Positions 1 through 8,202 of a stretch of DNA of 38,360 nucleotides are shown here, piece by piece. Each line of letters starts with the position of its first letter. Position 1 is the stretch's first letter. This stretch comes from an uncultured Bacilli bacterium (lineage in GTDB: Bacteria; Bacillota_I; Bacilli_A; RF39; UBA660), in the NCBI GenBank assembly GCA_934182615.1, contig CAKPRO010000012.1:1-38360 (forward strand). The letters are read 5' to 3'. The notes under the pieces were generated by a model that worked only from the letters and a program-made list of their open reading frames with translations, made no database searches and was not told the origin of the DNA. A program made the position numbers and the translations under genes.

Positions 1-1269
1 TATTTAAGTTTAGATCTATTACCTACAGCCTTACAAGAAAATACTTTTGTATATGAATTATATAATGGTAATAATGAGAGAATATCTAGTGGTAACTTTA
101 GTGATAAGAAACAAGGGGATACTATAACACTTACTGAAAACGAAATAGTAACTAGTGATGTATCTATATATACTTTATATATTTATATAGATGGTAATAG
201 AGATAATCCTATTACTATGACTAATCAAAACTTTAGATTTAATATTTATGGAGAAGGAACTGGAGCTATATATAAAGAAAATGTAATCCAAAATGAAACA
301 ACAACACCATCTAGTTCTACTTCAACATTTCTAAATACTGAAGTACTTAGAAATCAAATAGAATCTATAACCATAGAAAAGACTAATGTCGTACCAAATG
401 ATGCCAAATATAGTAAAGATATATCTTCAAAACAAGATGGTAGTGTTATGCTATGGTATACAGATAAAGATAATAATAGTTTATATGAAATATCAATAGG
501 TAGTGAGAATGGTTCGGTTGAAGCTAATACTAATGGCTCAGGAATGTTTGCATACTTAGATAACGTATCTACTTTAGATTTAAGTGGACTAGACACTAGT
601 AATATGACTAGTATGAGTAGAATGTTTTATAATAGTACAAGCTTAACTAATATAGATTTATCTGGATTTGATACATCAAAGGTAGTTAATATGGCTAATA
701 TGTTTTCTGGTTGTAATAGTTTAGAAACAGTAGATTTATCAAATTTTAATACTAGTAAGGTTACAGATATGGCTGGTATGTTTGGTAATTGTACTAAAAT
801 AAAGCAATTAGATTTAAGTGATTTTAATACATTGAATGTTGTAAGCATGGCAAATATGTTTTATAATTGCACTTCATTAAATAAAATTAACTTGTCGAGC
901 TTTGATACTGATAATGTAATTTATATGCAAGGTATGTTTTATAATTTGGATAATATGCCCTCAATAAATCTGAGCAATTTTAATACAGCAAAAGTTATCA
1001 ATATGAACATTATGTTTGCACATAGTGGTTTTATTAATTTGGATTTAAGTAATTTTAATACTGATAAATTACTTAATATTAATAGTATGTTCGCCTGGGA
1101 CAACTCATTAAAATATATTGATTTTAGTGGGGCAAACTTTTTAAATATTACTGAGTATGACAAAGATGTTTTTGGAGACAACGATCCAACTATCATTGTT
1201 AAAAACATCACTCAAAAAGAATGGTTAACCAGTAAATTTGACCATCTTAATAATATAATAACAAAATAG
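1..1269 (+). CDS. BspA-like leucine-rich-repeat surface protein, 5' end outside the window
   Basis: The frame is open from base 1, so this is the C-terminal part of a longer gene; the first internal Met is at 217, but coding clearly begins upstream. The first ~85 visible residues resemble the end of a TasA/SipW-substrate domain (YTLYIYIDG followed by FRFNIYGEG), matching the end of the protein at 1477-2016. After a Ser/Thr-rich linker come about nine BspA/DUF285 repeats of ~23 residues, with the pattern LDLSxFDTSxVxxMxxMFxxC. Such repeats form an extracellular LRR solenoid that in known proteins binds host or neighbouring-cell ligands. No anchor or LPxTG motif follows the last repeat. A terminator overlaps the stop codon. 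The family call is secure; the ligand is unknown. Confidence 0.85.
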   Translation, partial: YLSLDLLPTALQENTFVYELYNGNNERISSGNFSDKKQGDTITLTENEIVTSDVSIYTLYIYIDGNRDNPITMTNQNFRFNIYGEGTGAIYKENVIQNETTTPSSSTSTFLNTEVLRNQIESITIEKTNVVPNDAKYSKDISSKQDGSVMLWYTDKDNNSLYEISIGSENGSVEANTNGSGMFAYLDNVSTLDLSGLDTSNMTSMSRMFYNSTSLTNIDLSGFDTSKVVNMANMFSGCNSLETVDLSNFNTSKVTDMAGMFGNCTKIKQLDLSDFNTLNVVSMANMFYNCTSLNKINLSSFDTDNVIYMQGMFYNLDNMPSINLSNFNTAKVINMNIMFAHSGFINLDLSNFNTDKLLNINSMFAWDNSLKYIDFSGANFLNITEYDKDVFGDNDPTIIVKNITQKEWLTSKFDHLNNIITK

Positions 1270-1298
1270 AAGGATACTAGTTATCTTTCTTTTTATTT
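1268..1298 (+). terminator. Rho-independent terminator of the LRR gene
   Basis: A 9-bp stem (AGAAGGATA with TATCTTTCT, one G-U pair) and a 5-nt loop are followed by TTTTATTT. The stem begins at the stop codon. Confidence 0.8.
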
Positions 1299-1354
1299 GT
1301 AATTATCTTGGTTAGAAAGTATTTCACCGTGAATATGATATCTTATTATTATTT

Positions 1355-1410
1355 ATTCCTAGACTATAAAATAGGCTAGGAATGACATGAAAATACCTTG
1401 GATTTTCATG
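1355..1410. repeat. Double-hairpin intergenic element, copy D
   Basis: Hairpin 1 pairs ATTCCTAG with CTAGGAAT across a 13-nt loop. Hairpin 2 pairs CATGAAAAT with ATTTTCATG across loop ACCTTGG. The two are joined by GA. The second loop is a shortened form of the ACCTTAGG loop in copy F, and the AATGACA junction is shared with copies E and F. No T-tract follows, so it is not a plain terminator. It lies between two surface-protein genes. Confidence 0.65.
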
Positions 1411-1426
1411 GAAGGTTATAAAAATA

Positions 1427-1455
1427 TTGAAATTATACTTAATTTATGATATTAT
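1427..1455 (+). promoter_or_regulatory. Promoter of the TasA-like gene
   Basis: TTGAAA, a 17-bp spacer and TATTAT preceded by TGA (extended -10). It lies about 20 bp before the AGGGATGAT ribosome binding site. Confidence 0.6.
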
Positions 1456-1476
1456 TATTATGAAAGTAGGGATGAT

Positions 1477-2016
1477 ATGAAGAATAAAACTAAGTTATAT
1501 GGAACAATACTAGGAGTAGTATTATTTATTCTTTTAGTAGCAGGTTTTACTTATGCAGCAATAAATTGGGAAAGTACTAAAACAAATATAAAGTTAACTT
1601 CTGGATGTTTTGATATATATTATGATAAAGGGCAAGATATTAGTGGACAACTAAATCCTTCTAGTAGTTATACTGATGGACTATTTGCTACGATTAAGAT
1701 TAATATTAAAAATAGTTGTACTACTAATGGAACAGGTACTTTATATCTAGAAACACTTAGTACCACTAGTAGTAATCTATATAGAACAGGACTTCTTAAT
1801 TATCAAGTAGTTAAAGATGGTGTTGCTACTGACTTAAAGGGTAACATTACTAAAAGTGGAGAGATTGCCTTAGATATTGGTACTCTTACTAAAGCTAGTA
1901 GTGCTAGTACTACTTATAAAATTTATGTATGGGTTGATAAAGAATTAGTCATTAATTCTGATGCTAATTCTAAATATTATGGAAAGATTAGAGCTACTGC
2001 TACTCAAGGTAAATAA
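1477..2016 (+). CDS. Small secreted TasA/SipW-substrate-like protein
   Basis: A 179-residue protein with a short basic N-terminus, a hydrophobic segment (residues ~8-28) and a TYAAINW motif just after it. This is the usual start of TasA/CalY-like (camelysin) proteins, which are cut by a SipW-type signal peptidase. The rest is Ser/Thr/Tyr-rich and predicted beta, ending in a YKIYVWVDKE strand like the one opening the visible part of the upstream LRR protein. It probably acts outside the cell, possibly as a fibre or matrix subunit (inference from family). It has its own promoter and RBS (AGGGATGAT) and ends in a terminator shared with the convergent ATPase gene. No sipW gene is in the window. 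Confidence 0.6.
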   Translation: MKNKTKLYGTILGVVLFILLVAGFTYAAINWESTKTNIKLTSGCFDIYYDKGQDISGQLNPSSSYTDGLFATIKINIKNSCTTNGTGTLYLETLSTTSSNLYRTGLLNYQVVKDGVATDLKGNITKSGEIALDIGTLTKASSASTTYKIYVWVDKELVINSDANSKYYGKIRATATQGK

Positions 2017-2039
2017 AAAAAGAAGATTTCTTCTTTTTT
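2015..2039. terminator. Bidirectional terminator between convergent genes
   Basis: An A-rich/T-rich hairpin around GAAGATTTCTTC, with A and T runs on its two sides, can end transcription both of the TasA-like gene and of the minus-strand ATPase gene, whose stop codon it touches. Confidence 0.65.
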
Positions 2040-3345
2040 ATTTTATACCGAAATCTTCATCTTCAACTTCTATTTGTTTTAATAATTCTTCAGTAGTAGT
2101 AAATCCAGATATTACTTTATATAATCCATCTTGTAACATTGTTATTACATCTTTATTATATACTAAACTTCTAAGTTCTTCTTTACGCATACCAGCACTA
2201 ATAGCATCTCTAATATCTTGATTTATTAAAAGTACTTCCTGAATAGCAATTCTACCTTTATAACCATGACTACAATGAGGACATCCATTAGGATTAGCAT
2301 CAAATACTTCATTTATATCTAGACCAAGTACTGTTTTAAATAGATTCTTTTCCATAACAGTAACTGGTCTTTTTATTTTACAATTATCACATAATTTCCT
2401 AGATAATTTTTGTGATACAATACCAGTTAAAGCAGATGCTAGTAAATATCTTTCAACATCCATATCAAGTAATCTTTCTATAGTATTTAGTGAATTATTA
2501 GTGTGAATAGTAGATAATACTAAATGACCAGTAATAGAGGCTCTTACCGCTATTTGAGCAGTCTCTGAATCTCTTATCTCACCAATCATTATAACATTAG
2601 GATCTTGTCTTAAAATACTTCTCAATACTGTAGCAAAGTTAAGACCTATATCACTATTAACTTGTACTTGGTTAATACCTTTAATATCCATTTCTACTGG
2701 ATCTTCAACAGTAATAAGATTAGCTCCCTCAACATTTAATTTCTGTAAAAAAGAGTATAGAGTAGTAGATTTACCAGTACCAGTAGCACCAGTAACCAAT
2801 ATTATTCCATTAGGAAAGTTTAACATCTTAATAATCTTATTATAATTAGTTTCATTAAAATATAAATATTCAATTCCTTTAAGACTCATAGAATAATCCA
2901 TGATTCTTATAACTATTTTCTCTCCTCTTTTAGTAGGTAAACTAGATACTCTCATATCCAAATCCTTACCATTTAATTTATCTTTAATAGCCCCATCTTG
3001 TGGTAATCTAGTTTCTGTAATATTCATACCAGCCATTATCTTAATTCTCGTTATAACATTTTGTTTAATTTCTAATGGTAAAAAGGCAAAATTTCTTAAT
3101 ATACCATCAATTCTATATCTAACTATTATACCATTATCAGTAGGATCAAAATGTATATCACTAGCACCCAAATTAACCGCTGTAACAATTAAATTATTAA
3201 CAGTATTAACAACAGGTACTTTAGTATAGTCAATTTGTTTTTGTATTATATTATTCTGAGGAATTTGATTTACTTTTTGATTATTAGAACTAACTACATT
3301 TTTATTATTAGTACTAACATTATTTTGAACATTATTACTTTGCAT
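2038..3345 (-). CDS. GspE/PilB-family type IV pilus or competence assembly ATPase
   Basis: A 435-residue secretion ATPase. After an Asn/Gln-rich disordered head (residues 1-40) come the N2-type domain (ASDIHFDP), Walker A GATGTGKST (~186-194), the Asp box (ITVEDPVE), Walker B VIMIGEIRD (~251-259), the His box (STIHTNN) and a zinc-type tetracysteine (C319, C322, C355, C358) typical of GspE/PilB/ComGA. It powers polymerisation of pilin-like subunits at the inner face of the membrane. It lacks the long N-terminal MshEN domain and is nearer ComGA in size. The gene is divergent from two pilin-like genes at 3446 and 3961, which are its likely substrates. No GspF/ComGB platform protein or prepilin peptidase is nearby. 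The start has an AGAGGGA RBS. Confidence 0.9.
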   Translation of the reverse strand: MQSNNVQNNVSTNNKNVVSSNNQKVNQIPQNNIIQKQIDYTKVPVVNTVNNLIVTAVNLGASDIHFDPTDNGIIVRYRIDGILRNFAFLPLEIKQNVITRIKIMAGMNITETRLPQDGAIKDKLNGKDLDMRVSSLPTKRGEKIVIRIMDYSMSLKGIEYLYFNETNYNKIIKMLNFPNGIILVTGATGTGKSTTLYSFLQKLNVEGANLITVEDPVEMDIKGINQVQVNSDIGLNFATVLRSILRQDPNVIMIGEIRDSETAQIAVRASITGHLVLSTIHTNNSLNTIERLLDMDVERYLLASALTGIVSQKLSRKLCDNCKIKRPVTVMEKNLFKTVLGLDINEVFDANPNGCPHCSHGYKGRIAIQEVLLINQDIRDAISAGMRKEELRSLVYNKDVITMLQDGLYKVISGFTTTEELLKQIEVEDEDFGIK

Positions 3346-3370
3346 ATTTTCCCTCTTTTCATTCTTTTTA

Positions 3371-3418
3371 TTGATTTTATTCTATTAATATTATATAATA
3401 TAATTAACTAAATAGCAA
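3371..3418. promoter_or_regulatory. Overlapping divergent promoters for the pilus ATPase and pilin-like genes
   Basis: Plus strand: TTGATT (3371-3376), 17 bp, TATAAT (3394-3399). Minus strand: TTGCTA (3413-3418), 17 bp, TATAAT (3390-3395). The two -10 boxes share bases, so the two directions should compete for polymerase. Confidence 0.65.
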
Positions 3419-3445
3419 TATAAAAAAGTAAAAAGGTGATATTTT

Positions 3446-3955
3446 ATGAAACTAAATAATAAAGGATTTATGATGGCAGAAGTAGTAGTAGTTTCCACTA
3501 TAATATGTACAGTTTTAGTAACTTTATACATATCAATAACAAGAATTACCAATCTATATGAACTGAGAAATAAATACCATGATATTAATGCCCTATATTT
3601 TACTAATGATATTAATACTTCTTTTATAGCAAATGGTTATATTAATGGACTTACTCTAGCTAATACTACTGTCGAAATAAATTTACTTAGTAGTAGCTTT
3701 AATCTAGATAATATAGTTAAGTTTTATGATATGGATAGTATTAGAATGTATTATTCTCCATATACTAAAGATCATGTCCTTGAAGTAAAAGATATTGCTT
3801 CTACTAAAACACTTTCTGAATATATAGATTATTTAGATAGTACTTATACATATGATGAAAAAGATTATTATGGAAATAAATATTCATATGTTCTTATAAC
3901 AGAAATGTGTAAAACTAAAGATGAATGTTCTTATTATGGATTAAGGGTAAGGTGA
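3446..3955 (+). CDS. Type IV pilin-like protein (prepilin N-terminus)
   Basis: A 169-residue protein starting MKLNNKGFMMAEVVVVS, a prepilin signal: short basic leader, Gly-Phe cleavage site, Glu at position +5 and a ~20-residue hydrophobic helix. The rest is a soluble domain with one cysteine pair near the end (CKTKDEC). It would be cut by a prepilin peptidase and assembled by the divergent ATPase. The RBS is AAAAGGTGAT and the promoter overlaps that of the ATPase. The next pilin-like gene follows after 5 bp. It could be a minor pilin like ComGD/ComGF rather than the major subunit. Confidence 0.7.
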   Translation: MKLNNKGFMMAEVVVVSTIICTVLVTLYISITRITNLYELRNKYHDINALYFTNDINTSFIANGYINGLTLANTTVEINLLSSSFNLDNIVKFYDMDSIRMYYSPYTKDHVLEVKDIASTKTLSEYIDYLDSTYTYDEKDYYGNKYSYVLITEMCKTKDECSYYGLRVR

Positions 3956-3960
3956 TAATA

Positions 3961-4776
3961 GTGAAATTAAATCGAAAAGGCTACTTAGCCATAGAAATAA
4001 TATTAGCATCAGTCATAGCCTTTGCTATTGCTTTCTTTTTAATGGAACTTACAGTTAAATTAGTAAATAAGAATGATGATATTTATCGTGATACAATGGT
4101 TGATTCTAATACTAGTCTAGTTATAGATCAAATCTTATCTCTCAATAGTGGTACATTATATACATATGAAATAGTAGATAATGCTAAATGTGAAAATAAT
4201 AGTTGTGCTATTACTTATAAAAATAAAGATAATGAAAAAGTATATGCCTATATAACCGCTAACGATAAAACCATTACTTTATCAGGAGGCAATGATGAAG
4301 GATCATATGAAATATATAAAAAGAAGTTTGATAATAGTATTGGCGAAATAAATATCACTAGTAGTACTAATGGCCCAGTAGGAGAAGATGATAGTGTATA
4401 TCTAAAATTAGAAGCCCAAAACATTTTTACTGGTAAAACATATTCCACTATCATTCCCATATATAATTCAGTAAGAAATAAATATCCTTCAAACGAATAC
4501 TTTTTAGTTGTAAAAACTTTATATAAAGAAAAAGAAAATATTATATCAAGATTAAAAATAGGGGATGATACTAAAAATTATTATGTTCGCCCATTTGTAG
4601 ATACAAGCGATATAAGTTATGATGATAATGTCTTTATAGAAGATATAACTTGTGATGACGAAAGTTTTACATATGAAATAGAAGAAGATAAATACTGGAC
4701 TAAAGTTAATTTTGTAATGGATGGATTAAGTCATAACACAACTTGTACTATTACAATAAAAGAAAAAACTAGTTAA
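3961..4776 (+). CDS. Second type IV pilin-like protein
   Basis: I place the start at GTG 3961, after an AAGGTGAT RBS that overlaps the previous stop codon. This gives 271 residues beginning with a prepilin signal (LNRKGYLAIEIILASVIAF): basic leader, Gly-Tyr cleavage site, Glu at +5, hydrophobic helix. An upstream start at 3925 would bury this signal and is rejected. The soluble part holds paired cysteines (CENNSC, CDDESF, NTTCTI), suggesting disulfides outside the cell. The tight spacing after 3446-3955 indicates one transcript. The role is inferred: a large minor pilin, or tip protein, of the machine driven by the ATPase at 2038-3345. Confidence 0.65.
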   Translation: MKLNRKGYLAIEIILASVIAFAIAFFLMELTVKLVNKNDDIYRDTMVDSNTSLVIDQILSLNSGTLYTYEIVDNAKCENNSCAITYKNKDNEKVYAYITANDKTITLSGGNDEGSYEIYKKKFDNSIGEINITSSTNGPVGEDDSVYLKLEAQNIFTGKTYSTIIPIYNSVRNKYPSNEYFLVVKTLYKEKENIISRLKIGDDTKNYYVRPFVDTSDISYDDNVFIEDITCDDESFTYEIEEDKYWTKVNFVMDGLSHNTTCTITIKEKTS

Positions 4777-4832
4777 TAGATAAATCGACAAAAAATTTAT
4801 ATTAATAGGTATATACTATTTGTGGTGATAAA

Positions 4833-5297
4833 ATGAAAAGTAAATTAAAGAAAATAGTTATACCTATTTTTTTAGCAGTCTTCTGTGGCTTCTTATGTGG
4901 CAGGTTAATGTTTAATATCTATGAAGAGAAGGGGAGTAGTACTTTAAATTCTAATGTTATATATTTATTACTAGATACATCATATAATAATTATGATGAA
5001 ATGAAGGCTAGTACCATAAGTAGTAATTATATATATTATGAAGATAATGGTAAATATAATGTAGTAGTGGCCATCACTAAGAATGAAGATAATATAAGTA
5101 AGATAGAAGAATTATATAATAAGAAATTAACTATAAATAAATATTTAATAAATGATGAAGAAATAATAAATAAATTAAATGAATATGATGAAAAACTAAG
5201 CAAAAGTACTAATAATGATGAAATAAAAAGTATCATTAAGGATATGAATAGTATTTATAAAGACAAAGAAGATGTAAAAATGGTGAAAATTAGTTGA
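4833..5297 (+). CDS. Membrane-anchored protein of unknown function
   Basis: A 154-residue protein with one N-terminal transmembrane segment (residues ~8-26), then an acidic extracytoplasmic part. The fold seems alpha/beta with a charged helical tail rich in Glu, Lys and Asn (residues ~85-150), perhaps a short coiled coil. The stretch VIYLLLDTSYNNYDEM followed by a VVVAIT strand faintly recalls a SPOR-type domain, but this is weak. The RBS is GGTGAT. It lies 56 bp after the pilin-like pair and may share their transcript. Its stop codon lies inside the -35 box of the tRNA-Ser promoter. The family is not recognised. Confidence 0.6.
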   Translation: MKSKLKKIVIPIFLAVFCGFLCGRLMFNIYEEKGSSTLNSNVIYLLLDTSYNNYDEMKASTISSNYIYYEDNGKYNVVVAITKNEDNISKIEELYNKKLTINKYLINDEEIINKLNEYDEKLSKSTNNDEIKSIIKDMNSIYKDKEDVKMVKIS

Positions 5298-5322
5298 CAT
5301 TTTAATTAATTTAATATAGAAT
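5294..5322 (+). promoter_or_regulatory. Promoter of tRNA-Ser
   Basis: TTGACA, 17 bp, TAGAAT, ending 15 bp before the tRNA. The -35 box overlaps the stop codon of the preceding gene. Confidence 0.75.
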
Positions 5323-5337
5323 TATATATGTAGTCAC

Positions 5338-5428
5338 GGAGTAGTACTCAAGAGGCTGAAGAGGTGCCCCTGCTAAGGGTATAGAGTGGGAAACTGCTGC
5401 GAGGGTTCAAATCCCTCCTACTCCGCCA
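5338..5428 (+). tRNA. tRNA-Ser (GCU)
   Basis: A 91-nt class II tRNA. The acceptor GGAGTAG pairs with CTACTCC, the anticodon loop is CTGCTAA (anticodon GCT), there is a long variable arm, the T loop is GTTCAAATC, and G-CCA is encoded. Confidence 0.93.
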
Positions 5429-5439
5429 TAATAAAAATT

Positions 5440-5463
5440 AAGTCCATTAAGGACTTTTTATTA
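5440..5463 (+). terminator. Terminator between tRNA-Ser and uvrC
   Basis: AAGTCC pairs with GGACTT across ATTAA, followed by TTTATT. It is only ~20 bp before the uvrC start, so uvrC may be reached by read-through of this weak 6-bp stem. Confidence 0.7.
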
Positions 5464-5484
5464 TATAATAAGAAGGTGATTTAT

Positions 5485-7251
5485 ATGTTTAAGGAAGAAC
5501 TATCTTTAGTACCACATTTACCTGGATGTTACCTTATGAAGAATAAAGATAACATTGTTATTTATGTGGGAAAAAGTAAGAACTTAAAAAATAGATTATC
5601 TTCTTATTTTCAAAGAGAACATACTGGTAAGACAATGATGCTAGTTAGAGAGATAGACCACTTTGAATATATAGTAACTAATACTGAGATGGAAAGTCTA
5701 TTACTAGAAATTAATTTAATAAAGAAATATAATCCTAAGTATAATATCTTATATCGTGATGATAAATCATATCCATATATAGAACTTACTAATGATAAAG
5801 TACCAATACTTAGAATCGTAAGAAGAATAAATGTTAAGAAAGTAAAGAATAATTTCTTTGGACCATATCCTAATGTAGGAGCGGCCCGCAAAGTAGTAGA
5901 AATATTAAATAGAGTATATCCATTAAGAAAGTGTAAGACTTATGAAAAGAGAGAATGCTTATATTATCATATTGGACAGTGTTTAGGATATTGTACTCAT
6001 GATGTAGAACCAGATAGAATAAAAGAGATGAAAAGTGAAATCATATCTTTCTTAAATGGTAATACTAAAGTACTTACTGATAGAATTACTGAGAAGATGA
6101 AAATATACTCAGATAATATGGAGTACGAGAAGGCTTTAGAGTATAAAGAATTATTAAATTATATTAATATAACTACTGAGAAACAAAAAGTAGATTTAGA
6201 TAATAGTGTTAATATAGATGTTGCTTCTTATTATACTAAAGATAATTATATTAGTATTCAAATACTCTTTATAAGAGGAGGTAAACTACTAGATAGAAAT
6301 AGAAATATCTTTCCAATGATTGATACAGAGGAAGAAGAATTTTCTAGATATTTATCCGAATTCTATAATAAGAATGTATCTATGCCTAAAGAAGTATTAG
6401 TACCAGATAACTTAAATAAAGAAGTATTTGAAGAAGTATTTAAGATAAAATTTATGACTCCTATTAAAGGTGAAAAGAAAAAAATACTAGATCTAGCCTA
6501 TGATAATGCTAGAATATATTATGAAGAGCAAATGACTTATATTAAGAGAGATGAAGATAGGATTACTAATGCTTTAGAAGAATTAAAAGATAAATTAAAA
6601 TTAGATAGTGTAGATAGAATAGAACTATTTGATAACTCAAATTTATTTGGTACTTTTAATGTATCAGGAATGGTAGTATTTGTAGATGGTAAGCCTTCAA
6701 AGAATGATTATCGTAAATTTAAAATAACTAATGATAAGAATGATGATTATGGTACAATGAGAGAAGTAATATATCGAAGATATTTTAGAGTACTAAAAGA
6801 TGGACTAGTAAAACCTAGTCTTGTAATAGTAGATGGTGGTTTAGGGCAAATTAATGTAGCAAGAGAAGTAATTAATGAATTAGGACTAGATATTCCAGTA
6901 TGTGGTCTTAAGAAAGATGATAAACATGCTACTAATGTTTTACTTGGTTTTGAACCAGTAGTAGAAATACCTATCGATAAAAGAAGTGACTTATTTCTTT
7001 TACTTACAAAGATGCAAACTGAAGTACATAACTTTACAATAAGTTATCATAAACAAATAAGAAGTAAGGGAGCATTATCAACAGTCCTGGATAATATCGA
7101 AGGAATAGGAGAAGTAAGAAAGAATAAATTACTTAAGAAATATAAAACTATATCTAAAATGAAAGAAGCATCACTAGAAGAACTAGAAGAAATATTACCT
7201 AAAGAGGTAGCGGTAACTTTTAAGGAATTTCTAGATAATTATGATAAATAA
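5485..7251 (+). CDS. uvrC: UvrC, excinuclease ABC subunit C
   Basis: A 588-residue protein, the normal length for UvrC, which makes both incisions around a DNA lesion handed over by UvrAB. In order: GIY-YIG nuclease domain (LPGCYLMKNKDN, IYVGKSKNLKNRL, residues ~12-90), a Cys-containing segment (KCKTYEKRECLYYHIGQCLGYC split across ~150-180), the UVR motif that contacts UvrB (~205-240), an RNase H-like domain with LFDNSN and VIVDGGLGQI, and a C-terminal helix-hairpin-helix pair (IEGIGEVRKNKLLKKY). The start is ATG 5485, with an AAGGTGAT RBS just before it. An upstream in-frame start at 5386 would lie inside the tRNA and is rejected. The only clear upstream promoter is that of tRNA-Ser. Confidence 0.97.
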   Translation: MFKEELSLVPHLPGCYLMKNKDNIVIYVGKSKNLKNRLSSYFQREHTGKTMMLVREIDHFEYIVTNTEMESLLLEINLIKKYNPKYNILYRDDKSYPYIELTNDKVPILRIVRRINVKKVKNNFFGPYPNVGAARKVVEILNRVYPLRKCKTYEKRECLYYHIGQCLGYCTHDVEPDRIKEMKSEIISFLNGNTKVLTDRITEKMKIYSDNMEYEKALEYKELLNYINITTEKQKVDLDNSVNIDVASYYTKDNYISIQILFIRGGKLLDRNRNIFPMIDTEEEEFSRYLSEFYNKNVSMPKEVLVPDNLNKEVFEEVFKIKFMTPIKGEKKKILDLAYDNARIYYEEQMTYIKRDEDRITNALEELKDKLKLDSVDRIELFDNSNLFGTFNVSGMVVFVDGKPSKNDYRKFKITNDKNDDYGTMREVIYRRYFRVLKDGLVKPSLVIVDGGLGQINVAREVINELGLDIPVCGLKKDDKHATNVLLGFEPVVEIPIDKRSDLFLLLTKMQTEVHNFTISYHKQIRSKGALSTVLDNIEGIGEVRKNKLLKKYKTISKMKEASLEELEEILPKEVAVTFKEFLDNYDK

Positions 7252-7277
7252 ATTAATAAAGAAAGAAGAGATGTAAA

Positions 7278-7973
7278 ATGAAATTTAAAGTTGATAAAAA
7301 GTTTTTTGATAAAGTAGATAATGCATGTTTTGGTGTTATTATAGCTAGAGGTATTGATAATACTAAGAAATATGATTTTATAGAAAAGATGCTAGAAGAT
7401 GAAATAAATAGTATTGAAGAAGAATATAGAGATAAGAAAGTAAAAGAATTACCAGAAATAGAATTATATAGAGATGCCTTTAGAAAGTTAGATATTAACC
7501 CTAATAAATATATGTGTTCTATTGAAGCCTTAGTAAGTAGAACAGTTAAGTCTAAGCATATACCTAATATCAATCCAATAGTAGATTTAGGTAATGCTTT
7601 ATCATTAAAGTATAGAATCCCTCTTGGTATTCATGATATTGATAGATTTAGAGGAGATATTGAGATAAGATTTGCTAATAGTGATGATAGATTTGTTCCA
7701 TTTGGCGGAGGAGACTATGATAATCCTGATGTTGGAGAAGTAATCTATGTAAGCGGTAATGATGTTAAGACTAGAAGATGGACTTGGAGACAAGGAGATA
7801 ATAGTAAAGTAGATGAAACTATTAAGAATGCTTTTATTCCATTAGATGGTTTTACGGAAAATAAAGAAAGTATTTTAAAATTACAAAAAGAATTTAGTGA
7901 TATTTTAACTAGTATGGGAGTAGAATGTACTCTAGGATTTATAGATAAAGATCATACTGAATTTGATTTTTAG
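7278..7973 (+). CDS. B3/B4 tRNA-binding domain protein
   Basis: A 231-residue stand-alone B3/B4 domain protein. This domain is the editing module of the phenylalanyl-tRNA synthetase beta chain, and free-standing copies are thought to clear mischarged tRNA. Visible family marks are IELYRDAFRKLDINPNKY, SIEALVSR, the LSLKYRIPLGIHDIDR block and the late RRWTWRQGDNSKVDE block. It follows uvrC by 26 bp with an AGAAGAGATG RBS and probably shares its transcript. No terminator is obvious, but hairpin element A begins 12 bp after the stop. The family is clear; the substrate is not shown by the sequence. Confidence 0.85.
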   Translation: MKFKVDKKFFDKVDNACFGVIIARGIDNTKKYDFIEKMLEDEINSIEEEYRDKKVKELPEIELYRDAFRKLDINPNKYMCSIEALVSRTVKSKHIPNINPIVDLGNALSLKYRIPLGIHDIDRFRGDIEIRFANSDDRFVPFGGGDYDNPDVGEVIYVSGNDVKTRRWTWRQGDNSKVDETIKNAFIPLDGFTENKESILKLQKEFSDILTSMGVECTLGFIDKDHTEFDF

Positions 7974-7984
7974 TTTAATATATG

Positions 7985-8057
7985 CCCTCTAGATCTATTG
8001 TTCTAGAGGGTTATCTTTAGCCAAATACTTTGTCTAAAGATAAAGTATCAACCATAC
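7985..8057. repeat. Triple-hairpin intergenic element, copy A
   Basis: Hairpin 1 pairs CCCTCTAGA with TCTAGAGGG (loop TCTATTGT). Hairpin 2 pairs TTATCTTTAG with CTAAAGATAA (13-nt loop). A small third hairpin pairs GTAT with ATAC across loop CAACC. Copies B and C have the same order and spacing but different stem sequences. The rest of this 310-bp gap holds only an AT-rich stretch (8058-8160), then the rplM promoter and leader. Confidence 0.75.
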
Positions 8058-8160
8058 ATACCATATATAAGTTAAAAATATAAAAAGTTAGTCTTTTATT
8101 AATAAAAAGATAAAAAATTAAAAAAATATTAAGAAAAATAAAGAAAAAAGCTCTAAAATA

Positions 8161-8189
8161 TTGACAAAATCATAAAATAATAGTAAAAT
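8161..8189 (+). promoter_or_regulatory. Promoter of the rplM-rpsI operon
   Basis: TTGACA, 17 bp, TAAAAT, giving a leader of roughly 85 nt before rplM. Confidence 0.75.
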
Positions 8190-8202
8190 CATAATCGGTA
8201 CA

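Noticed and set aside
1961..2221. 86-residue frame on the plus strand across the end of the TasA-like gene
   Set aside because: It overlaps two well-supported genes in other frames and spans the terminator.
2900..3229. 109-residue plus-strand hydrophobic frame inside the pilus ATPase gene
   Set aside because: Antisense shadow of the conserved GspE sequence; no RBS.
3925..3960. Earlier start for the second pilin-like protein
   Set aside because: It would place extra residues before the prepilin leader and overlap the previous gene; GTG 3961 has a good RBS and gives a proper leader.
5386..5484. N-terminal extension of UvrC starting inside tRNA-Ser
   Set aside because: The extension is tRNA and terminator sequence read as protein; ATG 5485 has an ideal AAGGTGAT and fits the UvrC family start.
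7985..8057. Elements A-G as ordinary rho-independent terminators or as CRISPR repeats
   Set aside because: Most lack a T-tract, come as pairs with conserved loops but variable stems, and are scattered singly with no spacers or cas genes.
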